Positions 10,501 through 19,929 of a stretch of 64,000 nucleotides of DNA are shown here, piece by piece. Origin of the DNA: a virus. Where the stretch lies: positions 112,211 to 176,210 of the IMG/VR virus record IMGVR_UViG_3300034082_004296; one strand, 5' to 3'. Below the pieces are notes generated by a model, which did no database searches, was not told the origin of the DNA, and was given only the letters and a program-made list of their open reading frames with translations. The stretch's first letter is position 1. Every line of letters starts with the position of its first letter. The translations under genes and the position numbers were made by a program.

Positions 10501-13022
10501 CAGAATACGATTACTATAAAGAAAATGAAAGCCTAGATTTTGCTCTACTGTCTAAGGTGATACCATACATCACTAAATGGGGAATTAAGAACGGTAAAGA
10601 CTCTCGAGATAATCCGTATCGATTAAACACTGAATTGATATTTGGTAGAAATAATTTTTCTCCTGACCATGCAGACAGGTCTCAAAATCCTATTAATTTT
10701 ACGCATGAATGGTTTTACATAGAGAGCAAGTTTAATTATGTATATGATGAGAGCACTGCTGCACAAAACACAAGTTATTTTGATGTCCCACTCAATGAAT
10801 CGGCTCTTCTTTCTGATCCTGATTACTTTATCAACTATTTTACCTATACTCCAACCTCGTTAACAGGCAAAGAGATAGCTGATACTCAATTTAGATACTC
10901 ATCACTTTATAAAAATGCTGCAGACCAATATGAGGCTTTCTTTAAAGGCTTTAAGTTAACATTTAAAGACGTCACTGACCCTGCTGTTTTGGGAGCAGAT
11001 GGAAAACCTGTTGCAAAAGATATTACTGCAAGGTTTGATGGATATAGGTTTAGCTGCATCTTAAAACCAGTATTAGAAGACATTAACGATCATACTAAGC
11101 CTCCAATAAGATATAGAGTAGTCGAACATAAAGATTACAAATTCATACTAGTAATCATAGAAATATTCATAGGAAGCCTCTCTGAAATAGACGATTATTG
11201 GAAAGATTCTAGTTTATTTGGTACCACTCAAGTCAGCACATCTAATTTTACAGCCCTGACTCCAAGCTCAGTAGAGTACTTTGACAGTGTTAATGGAGAC
11301 TATCGATTATCATTTAACCAAGTATCTAACTTAACTCACACTCTTCTCTATTCCCTAAAGAATAAGAAATACAATACACTATTGAATTCTTTTTCCAATA
11401 TTAAAATGGGTTCAAAGCTTAACATTACTCCTACTGGATTCAATGGAGCTAACTATACTATTCGCGCATTAGCTAATGCAAACACCCCAAATTATGTAGG
11501 ATCATTGACTGACGATGTCATCAACCCTACCGATTCTACCCTAATCTTTATAAAAGATCTTAGTACTAATTTTGATATCTTTGTGTGTGGACTAGTAAGC
11601 TTTGTTCCAACTGTTCCATTGATTAATCCAATAGATTATTCTCTAGAAAAGTTTGTACACTACGATGGCATAAACTATGGAGTTGGACTAGTACTACCTT
11701 CCCTAGCACTATATGGAATACTTCCAACAAGTACCGTTTCCTTTATCAATCAGAATTTTGCTTTTAAAGTAATGACTGGTGGAGAAAAATACTTTGAAAA
11801 ACTAATTGAAAAGATCTCATTTGCAAAGTTTAAAAAATACATTAATGAGCTAGACAATATCATAGAATATTCTTCGTACTCTCTTAACTCTGCCGGAGTC
11901 TCTGTTCTTAATCCTAATCCTAACTTTTATCTAGAGGTACTTGACGTTAGTTACATTGAAAAACAAAATCAATTAATAACTAACTTTACTGAGAGCATAC
12001 CTATCCAGTTTTCTGGACAAGATGAAATCGGTACAGATTACGAAGTAGCAGATCTTCCAGTAAAATATGAACTAAACAGATATAAGGGAGAATACGAACC
12101 AGTCGTTCGAAACTACTCTATTTACCAATCAAATTATAAGTTTACCAAAAACGCAATAAATGATCTTTCTTTAAGTAACACTAAGATAAATCCAGAAGTT
12201 TCCAATTTTCTGACTATTCAAAACTTTAATCATATTAAAGTAGCAGACACTCAGGTTTTAGTTTTAGAGTCTGACGAATCATACCTACCGATTTATCCTA
12301 AGATAAGCGAAGTTGCAATCGGTCAAGGAGAATATTTCCTACTTCGAGGTAACTGGGATTGGGGATTCCACTACAAGTATTCAAATAAGGAACAGTATTC
12401 TCCGGTGTCTGGTGCACTGCGAATAGAAGAAGATGATTCATTCTTAGCTAAATTGATAAACTTGCCTGAGATAATAGAACTTAACGATTTTAATATCGAG
12501 TTTATTGATCCTGCAATAGAGTTTAAATCAGTAGATATATCCAAAGTAGAGATAGTTGCTAAGGAGACTCCTAATGCAGTAGAGGGAATTATCAACGTAA
12601 ATAATGTTCTTACTCGATTCCTGATTGAGGATGGGATTGATGCAAAATTTAACGAGTATCTAATAAACTCAAACCAGTATATTGGAAACTTTACCAGTAT
12701 TTCTGATCCAGACATAAATGTTTCTTCGTATGTTAGGGAATACATAAAACTTAATATTTTAAAGTTGTATGATATTGATATAAATGCCTTTTATGCAAAA
12801 GAAGATACTACATTAGTGTCAACTAATCAACAGGCTGGCGCAAATCCAAACGCAATAGAATTTGTTTTCCTGGATGATAAGAAACGCTTTACTCAAGGTT
12901 ACAATATATTAAAGTCATTGCAAATAAATAAAAAAGATAAGTTGATACTCCAATTTAGTTTCTTAAAGAAACCAGGTACTGGTCTATTAATAAGTCCAAA
13001 GATAAAAATTAAATTCATCTAA
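7581..13022 (+). CDS. Giant virion/baseplate structural protein (1813 aa)
   Basis: The longest gene in the window. The sequence is Tyr/Asn/Ser-rich and beta-type, with no catalytic motif. Residues about 520-595 contain a module with the landmarks GTGLTLDLI and GSGYQVGDVITIDGG that recurs in the next gene (near base 14000). This short beta module occurs in various phage tail proteins. An SH3/Ig-like patch (SHGYETNDLIVIDSIDSEY) lies near residue 415. The protein is far longer than typical T4 baseplate components, so it probably forms an elaborate baseplate or long-fibre part. The ATG follows a 21-base gap; the next gene begins 1 base after its stop, suggesting translational coupling. Confidence 0.6.
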   Translation: MSNRDINYVKLLTEDSSFQLVRTNPKLTGNVKITINESGNLWLESIKANPELSKDLYSKVPINTAQSHPANLLRFFNNGSTPNEIIFDLNEQVNATKTSKNFKDQYDFSHYFSGAKYLASNKYTERMSYFAPLYLKEEVPDYFIIFKIDDPANFPLDQVKQNYISGETKTDYLIDLFTRASIIKTFDIRAETIPGKYLRDYINNVNFPTSPLTVLYEEDDFTTWNGILINEGIFGSRGELINSLYTSSQPLKFFEENITNGFSRNGVIFPNILNLEFVFNDDSSNKYDFNRYLGMYVNAIELTKLDIDLDRAYLNRGTWENEPHFRKRFLETDEAFLTQSNPDGVIVPFKNSEVKFSDFSRTFVDSDNLFINYISDKDSRLYMPKLTNPFSIEYEPLKTVSLSAIGALVNANITSHGYETNDLIVIDSIDSEYSGEFLITVIDPNNFEYTVSSAPVNPTSTGTSKKELSTGQFRFANNKIDLGLFFGQSRKNFLQDIGTATKVAGKSHAVIKINYAGRVSQFNLSSAGTSYIGSTGVTTTGGSGTGLTLDLIDNGAGGILSATIDQPGSGYQVGDVITIDGGNNNATITVSAVINASLDNYDEIKIYHPNGTQIDSIGKYDLIVSTQLYPLIPNPGEYYVYNDYDNVLGYDEFYMNGGGTASQIASALAGCINGIRSRTFTAYQYDDRVFIKANSPGDFDQLHKISFFSPVNEYSVITINSTNTGSALIGSVFSFMGGSKETGNRLIIDAGHLSKIETNLDSILVKSSDSWSKIRKVSQWVDEITETNSTTQALRSKAVSEYDGKIAIVLEENETPTISNKEFLMKPKFRPSFGLLSFYLIKDLDFDFYSSTYTNFPIIDLYQHYFIPEGMDLLEPGIDYIVYNGSILTEGTTYPANSTFTVSTITSYSVVTGTPLVTYDPSTTSSVIPVNDENKELKSFDGFSILKDPSKIVQQDTSNEYIFKTKYLNGLTDTEYDYYKENESLDFALLSKVIPYITKWGIKNGKDSRDNPYRLNTELIFGRNNFSPDHADRSQNPINFTHEWFYIESKFNYVYDESTAAQNTSYFDVPLNESALLSDPDYFINYFTYTPTSLTGKEIADTQFRYSSLYKNAADQYEAFFKGFKLTFKDVTDPAVLGADGKPVAKDITARFDGYRFSCILKPVLEDINDHTKPPIRYRVVEHKDYKFILVIIEIFIGSLSEIDDYWKDSSLFGTTQVSTSNFTALTPSSVEYFDSVNGDYRLSFNQVSNLTHTLLYSLKNKKYNTLLNSFSNIKMGSKLNITPTGFNGANYTIRALANANTPNYVGSLTDDVINPTDSTLIFIKDLSTNFDIFVCGLVSFVPTVPLINPIDYSLEKFVHYDGINYGVGLVLPSLALYGILPTSTVSFINQNFAFKVMTGGEKYFEKLIEKISFAKFKKYINELDNIIEYSSYSLNSAGVSVLNPNPNFYLEVLDVSYIEKQNQLITNFTESIPIQFSGQDEIGTDYEVADLPVKYELNRYKGEYEPVVRNYSIYQSNYKFTKNAINDLSLSNTKINPEVSNFLTIQNFNHIKVADTQVLVLESDESYLPIYPKISEVAIGQGEYFLLRGNWDWGFHYKYSNKEQYSPVSGALRIEEDDSFLAKLINLPEIIELNDFNIEFIDPAIEFKSVDISKVEIVAKETPNAVEGIINVNNVLTRFLIEDGIDAKFNEYLINSNQYIGNFTSISDPDINVSSYVREYIKLNILKLYDIDINAFYAKEDTTLVSTNQQAGANPNAIEFVFLDDKKRFTQGYNILKSLQINKKDKLILQFSFLKKPGTGLLISPKIKIKFI
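9139..9360 (+). repeat. GSGY-VGD beta module, copy 1
   Basis: Protein-level repeat: two subunits with GTSY...GVTTTGGSGTGLT and then GSGYQVGDVITIDGG. The matching copy is at about 13957-14175 in the next gene. The copies differ at DNA level, so duplication is old or the module was acquired separately. Confidence 0.6.
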
Positions 13023-13023
13023 G

Positions 13024-15750
13024 ATGCCAATTAGAATAAACCTAAAGGAAATATTTTCGTCAGATCCTCAAGAGATATTAGTCGATAAGTTAAACTTTAA
13101 CTATAACAAGTTGCTTGAGCTTGGCGTGGGTACTCCAGGACCAACTGGCTTGACTGGACCACAAGGACCAGCCGGACCGATTGGATTAGTTGGACCTCAA
13201 GGAGATCGTGGAGCTACTTGGTGGGTTGATTCAGGGGATCCAAATACTCTTACTTTTACTGGATTAATTGACGGTGATCTCTATCTTGATCAGACATCCA
13301 ACGTTTTTCAAGTTTGGAAATATGATGATGGAACCAGTACATGGGTAACAGTAGTGAGTATTGCTGCCATTGTGACCTCATATCTAAGTAGCTTATCGAA
13401 CATTCCATTTGAGACAGTCACTACTTTTCAGGCTCCAGGATCGACTGCAGTAAATAAGTTTATCTTATTTGATAAACGAGACGATTATGTAGCTGATACC
13501 ACTCGAGGTACTGCTAACGTTTCCCTTAACAATATGTTATTCCTAAATAACTTTGATGAGACTGATGTTACATATCCGATCTTGGGTCAAGACCAATACA
13601 ATTCTCTACTTTCAATATTTCCTGCGCATGATGATACGCAAGATTCAGGTAGAGCTCAATCTGGTAGATACCATATTGAAATGGGATCCCTTTATATGGA
13701 CAGCGATGTGTTGCCAGTAGGTACCATAAAATACAGTGATCTTAAGCATAACCTAAAAGCTAAGTTTTATAAGCAATATGTGGATCCAATACTTCCACCA
13801 CAGCTTCCAGCAACTAATACATGGATCAATACTGCTAGGTTTTCTCTTTCCTATACTGAGAGTCAGTCTTTGCTAGACATAGATCAAAATGCTGTATTTG
13901 AGTTTCTTTTTCCAAAGTGGAATAGCGAGAATCCATCGATCGGTGGTGTTACTTCATGGACAGCTGACGGTTTAGGTACAGGTTATACTACTGCAACTGG
14001 TGTTGCTACAACAAGTGCAGGTGGAGGTACTGGCTTAACCGTAAACATAACGGCCGTCTTAGGTGCAATCACAGCAGTCATAGTAAATAATCTTGGCTCA
14101 GGATATGAAGTCGGAGATATAGTTACGATTAATGGAGGCTCAACTAGTGAATCATTAACTATCACATCAGTTATTTTACCTGTGCAAGAAGAGTTATCCG
14201 TTGTGCTTAGTTCAGCTGAGGCAATTGTTGAACGTAGCCCAGCTCACACTCATATAGTAGCAGACGGTATTCACGTTTCAACTAAAAGTTCTTCTATAAA
14301 TGCTACTCTAGGTTTAGCTCTAGACTATTCAAGTTTAAATGCTAAGCTTGATGCTAAGAATCACCTAATGTTAGACTCTAATTCTGGAGTAGATGGAGTG
14401 ATTCTTCTAAATAAAGGCACTTTTGTTAATGGCGACGCGAATATTGTCGATGGATTAGCCATTGGTTCAGGATACGAAGATTTAACTGCACCCGCAAATA
14501 GCTTAATTGTTGAAGGTAAGGTAGGAATCGGGATAGCTACTCCAGATGCCAATACTAAGCACCATATATATGAAACAGGTTCAGCTATAATTAAAATAAC
14601 CTCTCTTACTCAACTTGATTCTCTTTCTTTTTCAGGCTTTATTAAATTTCTTGCAGTCGATGCGATATCGATTAATGATATTTCTGGATCACCTACCGTT
14701 GTTTTACAAAACAATTCTTTTACTGGAAATAACGCAATTAGTAGTTTTACAGGAAATAATCTTGATTTTTCTAGTACTCTTTCATCTCATACATTTAGTG
14801 GAACTCAATTTTGTGGAAATAAGATCAGCCTGCTGAATTCTTCAGATTTTACAACATTGTCGAGTGCTCTTGAGATCACCGGTAATCTTTTTACTCTTTC
14901 TCCAGTAATTACCTCATCATCCAATGGTAAAGTTTATGGAAATAAATTTGTTCTTCAACCGGATCTAAGTTCAGCAACTGGTGGCACAATTAGAGGAAAT
15001 CAAATAGAGATTACTAGCTATTCACCGAACTCTACTACTGAAATTAGAGGTACTCAAACAACAATTGAACAACTAATAGCTGATCCTCAAGGTATAACAT
15101 ATGGTAGTGTAACAAACATACAAGTAAACTCAAGCAATTCTTTATCTAGTGATCTTATCGGACAACAAATAAATGTAAATACTACAGGCGTATCTCTTCC
15201 TACTACCTCATATGGTTCCAGAATCATAATGGGAACTAATCTTCCATCACCCGGAACAGCATATGGTTATCATATAGTTGGCGCAACTGATAACTATGCT
15301 GAAGGGGCTTCTAGATTTAAAGGATCAGTCTCAATTAATAATAATGATTCTTATGTACAATACGTTAAAAATACTTGGACAGGTTGGGCAACTTGGGGAT
15401 TTAATGTAAATCTTGTAAACTTCTCATTTGCATTGGACGAGTCCGGTTTACCTACTGGTTTTGGTGGGACATATGCAACCAGTGGTGCACAAACGGCTGG
15501 CGGCACTACCGCAATATGGAGATTTAATCATCCCACGATCGATCCAAATAAAAGTACTTTACTTGCAACACCTAGGTTTGGAGGAGCAGGATCAGCGCCA
15601 TATGTCGGTAAAGTTGAATCAACTGGCTTAACGACCTTTTGTAGAATAACTGCTACTCAGTCATATATCATATTTACTAATATTGGTTCAACTGCTTGGA
15701 CAAATGACTCTCTAATAAGTTTTAGTTTTACATTAACTGAATGGGCATAA
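13024..15750 (+). CDS. Tail fibre protein with collagen-like repeat (908 aa)
   Basis: Residues 36-63 are nine uninterrupted Gly-X-Y triplets rich in Pro (GPTGLTGPQGPAGPIGLVG and onward), a collagen-like trimeric segment common in phage fibres. Residues about 310-385 hold the same GTGLT/GSGY-VGD module as the preceding 1813-aa protein. The later half (around residues 500-760) is Ser/Thr/Asn-rich with repeated 'F-S/T-G-N' strands suggestive of a beta-helix; near residue 500 is a segment (VGIGIATPDANTKHHIYETG) similar to the region preceding fibre tips in many phages. The C-terminus (residues 760-908) may be the tip. Receptor binding is inferred. Confidence 0.7.
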   Translation: MPIRINLKEIFSSDPQEILVDKLNFNYNKLLELGVGTPGPTGLTGPQGPAGPIGLVGPQGDRGATWWVDSGDPNTLTFTGLIDGDLYLDQTSNVFQVWKYDDGTSTWVTVVSIAAIVTSYLSSLSNIPFETVTTFQAPGSTAVNKFILFDKRDDYVADTTRGTANVSLNNMLFLNNFDETDVTYPILGQDQYNSLLSIFPAHDDTQDSGRAQSGRYHIEMGSLYMDSDVLPVGTIKYSDLKHNLKAKFYKQYVDPILPPQLPATNTWINTARFSLSYTESQSLLDIDQNAVFEFLFPKWNSENPSIGGVTSWTADGLGTGYTTATGVATTSAGGGTGLTVNITAVLGAITAVIVNNLGSGYEVGDIVTINGGSTSESLTITSVILPVQEELSVVLSSAEAIVERSPAHTHIVADGIHVSTKSSSINATLGLALDYSSLNAKLDAKNHLMLDSNSGVDGVILLNKGTFVNGDANIVDGLAIGSGYEDLTAPANSLIVEGKVGIGIATPDANTKHHIYETGSAIIKITSLTQLDSLSFSGFIKFLAVDAISINDISGSPTVVLQNNSFTGNNAISSFTGNNLDFSSTLSSHTFSGTQFCGNKISLLNSSDFTTLSSALEITGNLFTLSPVITSSSNGKVYGNKFVLQPDLSSATGGTIRGNQIEITSYSPNSTTEIRGTQTTIEQLIADPQGITYGSVTNIQVNSSNSLSSDLIGQQINVNTTGVSLPTTSYGSRIIMGTNLPSPGTAYGYHIVGATDNYAEGASRFKGSVSINNNDSYVQYVKNTWTGWATWGFNVNLVNFSFALDESGLPTGFGGTYATSGAQTAGGTTAIWRFNHPTIDPNKSTLLATPRFGGAGSAPYVGKVESTGLTTFCRITATQSYIIFTNIGSTAWTNDSLISFSFTLTEWA
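13957..14175 (+). repeat. GSGY-VGD beta module, copy 2
   Basis: Second copy of the module, with GTGYTTATGVATT, GGGTGLTVNI and GSGYEVGDIVTINGG. It aligns with the copy at 9139-9360. Confidence 0.6.
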
Positions 15751-15774
15751 AATATAAAAATAAAAAAATATAAA

Positions 15775-16095
15775 ATGGGACTAACTATAACAGATACTCT
15801 TTATACGAGTGCAGGATCTTCTACCGAAACCTACATAAACATTGAATCGGTCGAGCTTAAGAGAGATCAAGGGCTTTCAGTAAAACTAAACAATTATTTA
15901 GATCGAGCTTCTAGGGACCTTGATCCTAATTCAACTATCGTATGTAATAAGCTTTACTCAAGTGTTTTTATTCCTATTGAAAACGGGTCTCCAGAATTCG
16001 GTGAACTTATCACAACTGCAATACATGCTTTTGCTTACACTAAAATAAAAGATAAGTTAATTGTTGATGGTTTATCAGTAGTTGACGATCTTTAG
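15775..16095 (+). CDS. Hypothetical protein (106 aa)
   Basis: A small acidic protein without recognisable motifs, placed last in the forward run of tail genes. Its leader is A/T-only (AAAAATAAAAAAATATAAA) before the ATG. The stop codon overlaps the stop of the reverse-strand gene that follows by 4 bases, so the two transcription units converge here with no room for a dedicated terminator. A virion or assembly role is only a guess from position. Confidence 0.5.
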   Translation: MGLTITDTLYTSAGSSTETYINIESVELKRDQGLSVKLNNYLDRASRDLDPNSTIVCNKLYSSVFIPIENGSPEFGELITTAIHAFAYTKIKDKLIVDGLSVVDDL

Positions 16096-16925
16096 TCGAT
16101 CCACTGATTTAAAGTAAAAGGCATAAGTCGTTCTTCGACCAGTAATCCATTCATCTCGTTAATGATAGTGGGTTCAAACTTAATACCCTTAGCGATTCCT
16201 TTATTTAAAAGAATCGTGTCTTTAAGCACATGAGCCGCCATCTTTTCAGGAGGTCCCTCTAGGACAGCAAAGCAAACATTCCTATGTTCCTTCATCTTCT
16301 CTAATTCAGGCTCCTGAAGTTTATCCAATGCCTCCCTAAGAGCTTTTTCTTTTACTTCGTGAATCGTAACAGTCTTTATCTTCTTAAAGGAATGGCCCAA
16401 GTCTTTTTTACGGTCAATTGACAGCTTCCAAATAGAATACTTTTTACTTCCGACCTGATTAATCACTAGAAATATCTCAGGCTGTTCATGGATCATCTCA
16501 TTCATATAGAAGAAATCGATATTATCCATCACATCTAACTGTATGTCCATATAATCTAGCATGAGGTTTAGAAAAACATAATTAGCGTTTCTAAAGATCT
16601 CAACTATCTCTGCTTTTTTAGTGAAAACCTGTTTAAGCTCTGCTGTGATCTGTTTGATTCGTTCTCCTCTCAATGCAGGATGCATCTTAAAGTCTCGAAG
16701 GTTGCCCTCAATCGCCAACGTATTTAGATTTAGGCTATGAAAAAAGAGCTCATAAAAGTGTTCTAGATTACCTTCCTCTATGTCGTGTCGATACTTTTGA
16801 CCCGCTGCAAGCAAGACATAATTAAAGTATTCAGGGTCTAAATAAGATCCTTTAGTCAGCCATAATGGGTCTAAGATTCGTTTCTTTTTCAAGATTTTTC
16901 TCTTTTTATTATTTATTTTACTCAA
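16092..16925 (-). CDS. Hypothetical protein (277 aa), reverse strand
   Basis: A lone reverse-strand gene between two forward structural runs. The N-terminus is very basic (SKINNKKRKILKKKR), followed by a mixed alpha/beta protein with Glu/Lys-rich helices, one Cys (residue about 222) and no visible catalytic motif. It ends with LMPFTLNQWID. It overlaps the preceding gene tail-to-tail by 4 bases and is divergent from the 714-aa gene at 16986. The basic N-terminus could bind nucleic acid, but I do not recognise the family. Confidence 0.5.
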   Translation of the reverse strand: MSKINNKKRKILKKKRILDPLWLTKGSYLDPEYFNYVLLAAGQKYRHDIEEGNLEHFYELFFHSLNLNTLAIEGNLRDFKMHPALRGERIKQITAELKQVFTKKAEIVEIFRNANYVFLNLMLDYMDIQLDVMDNIDFFYMNEMIHEQPEIFLVINQVGSKKYSIWKLSIDRKKDLGHSFKKIKTVTIHEVKEKALREALDKLQEPELEKMKEHRNVCFAVLEGPPEKMAAHVLKDTILLNKGIAKGIKFEPTIINEMNGLLVEERLMPFTLNQWID

Positions 16926-16955
16926 AATCCAATACCAGTTTAGGTAAAAAATTAA

Positions 16956-16964
16956 AATAAATAA
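16956..16964 (+). promoter_or_regulatory. Late-promoter-like AATAAATAA
   Basis: AATAAATAA, 21 nt before the ATG at 16986, in the 60-bp divergent region between a reverse and a forward gene. Position and spacing match the other copies. Confidence 0.45.
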
Positions 16965-16985
16965 ACTAAATAAGAACCAGCCTCA

Positions 16986-19130
16986 ATGGTTAAAACTACT
17001 GTAAAACTATTAATCGATCCTCAAAACAGCTCGCTGACCTTTAGTAAGAACTTTAGGATATTCTCGACTACTGAACCCATCACTGGGATAATCGAATTTA
17101 CTGATTTTGTTGAAGATCTAATAATCGATACTCCAAACACGCTAGACCTAAATGACTTGAGTCGAAAGTTTAGATATTCTAGAAACAGACTTGACTGGTC
17201 TCTTTGGTATGAAGTTGAACCAGGAAACCTTGGCGATGCTGCCGGTATACTATTGGATGAACATGATGAGTTTTATTTTGAAGTCAAGTATGAATATGAC
17301 GATGGAACATCAGATTTTATGTCCACTCCAATCCAGATCAACGAGATCAAGTTAAGGTTTAGACAAGCTGCACAAGTGGCAAATACTTACACTCCACAAG
17401 TGATATGCAGCGACGAGCTTTGTACGTCAATCATACAGAACAGGGATCCTAGCTTTAGACCATATAACGTCGATAGTGCGATAGGCATGTTTCAGGAGCT
17501 TTCATTCTTTACTAACCAACTATACGGTCACCAAGTAGTATACTTTAGGACTCTTCCAGAATCAGACAGCGGTGACTTTGTTTTTAAAGAATGGACTCTT
17601 TATAAAAACGTGGACCGCAAGTGTATCAAGGTAATGGTAAAAGACAACGCCTTTCCGGATAACGTGCCCAAGTTTACAGAATTTGGAATCGATTTTCAAT
17701 TACCTTTTGAGGTAGAGATCGATCATAAATATTTTCAGTCCATCTTTGGAGTCAATTCTGAGCCTAGAAAAAGAGACTTTCTCTACTTTCCTCTCTTAAA
17801 TCGAATGTTTGAGATCCAAGGATCTTATCTACATCGTGGTTTCATGATGGCACCGACCTTTTGGAAGATTCAGCTCAAGAAGTACAATCCAAACATCGAT
17901 ATGTTACTCACTGATGAGACTCGGACTTTCCTAGATAACGTGATACTTAGTGCTGAAAATCTATTTGGGGATGAAGTCACTAAAGACATTAAGGACGGAA
18001 CCATGCCAGAACAATATAAAAAGATCACAACGACCTTTGATTCCTCTAGAAAGTCTCTACATCCAGACCTGATTCAGCGTCCTCTCAAGTACACATACAA
18101 TTTTTCTCCTCTGATTGAAAACTACTATGATCTTGGAGCAATCTTGCCGAGCGATCTTACTGTTGAGCTGACTAATGATTCACCAGTCATATCGACAACA
18201 CAACAAATATTCAACTTACCTAACCTTGATAACATTCCTACTTCCCCGAACGAAGTCATCTTGGCATATCAGGACAGCTACTTATATCTTACTTGGAAGA
18301 ATGGAGCCCTAATGACCAATGATAAAAATGTCGGCGGCGTTACTACTCGATATGTTAGAGTACGTGGGCCTTTCGATTCGATCGCAAATCATATCGGTGA
18401 AAACGATGAGGGTAGATACATCCGGATCGAGGCATATCGTGACACAAGCCTTAAGGCTCAGAAAAACATCCTATATAATAATAGCGGACCTGTCCCGACT
18501 GCTCAATTCAAGATCAGAGATACTGCTGTAGTCTATAACGCTCAACCTAAATTCGATGCAGTATCAAATAAGAATCTTTCTTTTACGTGTCTTTTCAACG
18601 TGCCAAGCTCAGCAGACACAATAAACTTTATTGATGGTTACGATAACGTTGATTCAAAAGGAATACGAATAACTTCTGCATTCACTAGATATAATTCTAC
18701 TCAACCTGAGGGAGACCTGGTCATCACAGTATTAGTAAATAACGTGACAAACACGTATACTATAAATAACTTTGTGAGTGATGTATGGCATGCGATGGTC
18801 ATTTCAATGTCAAATGAGTTTTTACAGTGTGGAGCATACGTCTATCGTATCAAAGAGGATCCAAGTGACTTGGTCAACCATAACGATTTTATTAGGATTC
18901 TCTCAACAACCTCTTCTTTTGCTCAACAGACCTTTGACTTGACCCAAAACTATACTCTACCTAGTTCCAAGATCTTGATAACTAACATACGAGTGTTTAA
19001 TACCATGTTGAGGGAGGAGGAGCATGACTTTATATTGAGCCAGCAGTTCCTAAAGGACGAGTCAATGTTGGTCTTGATAGATAACTGCAGACCTCAAACT
19101 AATTTGCCGTATATCGCTAAAAACCGATAA
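16986..19130 (+). CDS. Virion structural protein with LamG/ConA-like C-terminal domain (714 aa)
   Basis: Residues 1-120 form a beta-rich N-terminal domain with an Fn3-like feel (FRYSRNRLDWSLWYEVEPG). The C-terminal part (about residues 525-700) fits a laminin-G/concanavalin-like sandwich: LSFTCLFNVPSS, then GIRITSAF, VWHAMVISMS, and the usual ending ITNIRVFNTMLREEEHDFI. The gene sits directly before the gp15-like tail protein (2-base gap), so a baseplate or tail role is likely. It is expressed from a leader with an A/T-rich late-promoter-like element. Exact T4 equivalent not recognised. Confidence 0.55.
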   Translation: MVKTTVKLLIDPQNSSLTFSKNFRIFSTTEPITGIIEFTDFVEDLIIDTPNTLDLNDLSRKFRYSRNRLDWSLWYEVEPGNLGDAAGILLDEHDEFYFEVKYEYDDGTSDFMSTPIQINEIKLRFRQAAQVANTYTPQVICSDELCTSIIQNRDPSFRPYNVDSAIGMFQELSFFTNQLYGHQVVYFRTLPESDSGDFVFKEWTLYKNVDRKCIKVMVKDNAFPDNVPKFTEFGIDFQLPFEVEIDHKYFQSIFGVNSEPRKRDFLYFPLLNRMFEIQGSYLHRGFMMAPTFWKIQLKKYNPNIDMLLTDETRTFLDNVILSAENLFGDEVTKDIKDGTMPEQYKKITTTFDSSRKSLHPDLIQRPLKYTYNFSPLIENYYDLGAILPSDLTVELTNDSPVISTTQQIFNLPNLDNIPTSPNEVILAYQDSYLYLTWKNGALMTNDKNVGGVTTRYVRVRGPFDSIANHIGENDEGRYIRIEAYRDTSLKAQKNILYNNSGPVPTAQFKIRDTAVVYNAQPKFDAVSNKNLSFTCLFNVPSSADTINFIDGYDNVDSKGIRITSAFTRYNSTQPEGDLVITVLVNNVTNTYTINNFVSDVWHAMVISMSNEFLQCGAYVYRIKEDPSDLVNHNDFIRILSTTSSFAQQTFDLTQNYTLPSSKILITNIRVFNTMLREEEHDFILSQQFLKDESMLVLIDNCRPQTNLPYIAKNR

Positions 19131-19132
19131 TT

Positions 19133-19918
19133 ATGAAAATATCAAATAACGAAAACATCAGAAACGAGAACGTTCAGGATATATTCCTTAGGAACGCTAC
19201 TCTTACTATGCTTGATCTCCTAAACCGTCAGGTGATAATCGATCTAAAAAGAAACGATAAAGTCGAACAGTATGAGATTCCTTTCTTCTATAACTTTGGT
19301 GGGGACGAAGGCTTTATGAAGGACTTTTTTATTGACCTGCCGACTGACTGCAAGTATCCAAACCATGCAGAAGGAAACTATGAACAGATGCCCAGAGGAA
19401 TCGTCACTCTTTCTTCGTTTGCTATCAAACCATCAGATATCACAAATAAGTTTGTTCGAGGTAGTTTTAATCAAGAGATCCGGGATGAAAACGATCAAAA
19501 AATGCTAAAGGCTTTTTCGGCTAGGCTTTTTACTCTACCGATGGCCTTGACCTTCAATATCAAGATAGAGAGCGATAACATCAATAAGACATTCAAGATC
19601 ATGGAAAAGATCTTTGATTTTTATTATAAGAATCAGGTAAGATATTTCCAATTTAGAGGGGTCAGAGTGCCAGCACAAATAACTTTTCCGGAAACTGCAC
19701 AGTTCACCAAGAGTTATAGCTTTGTGTACAGCGATGCAAACATCGTTAGCATCTCGCTTGACCTAAACATGGAGACTTACTTTCCTAGCTTTGACGATCA
19801 CTCTAAGATGTATAAAGGCAACACAATTAAGCAGTTTAATCTTCGTGAAACCACAGGAGGAGATGATAGTGCGATCAGCGATAGTTGGATAGACCAAGAT
19901 TACCCACCGGCTGAATAA
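19133..19918 (+). CDS. T4 gp15-like tail terminator / sheath stabilisation protein (261 aa)
   Basis: The length and order of features match T4 gp15 (272 aa), which caps the tail tube and sheath. An N-terminal helix (IFLRNATLTMLDLLNRQVII) leads to a strand IDLKRNDKVEQYEIPFFY, then FMKDFF, then MPRGIVTLSSFAIKPSDITNK. This is followed by LPMALTFNIKIESDNINKTF and a helix equivalent to the 'I-x-E-Q-I-L-P-Y-F' segment of gp15 (MEKIFDFYYKN). It ends with the strand VSISLDLNMETYFPSF. This is a pattern comparison by eye, not an alignment. It follows the preceding structural gene after 2 bases. Confidence 0.55.
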   Translation: MKISNNENIRNENVQDIFLRNATLTMLDLLNRQVIIDLKRNDKVEQYEIPFFYNFGGDEGFMKDFFIDLPTDCKYPNHAEGNYEQMPRGIVTLSSFAIKPSDITNKFVRGSFNQEIRDENDQKMLKAFSARLFTLPMALTFNIKIESDNINKTFKIMEKIFDFYYKNQVRYFQFRGVRVPAQITFPETAQFTKSYSFVYSDANIVSISLDLNMETYFPSFDDHSKMYKGNTIKQFNLRETTGGDDSAISDSWIDQDYPPAE

Positions 19919-19929
19919 ATAATATTAGC

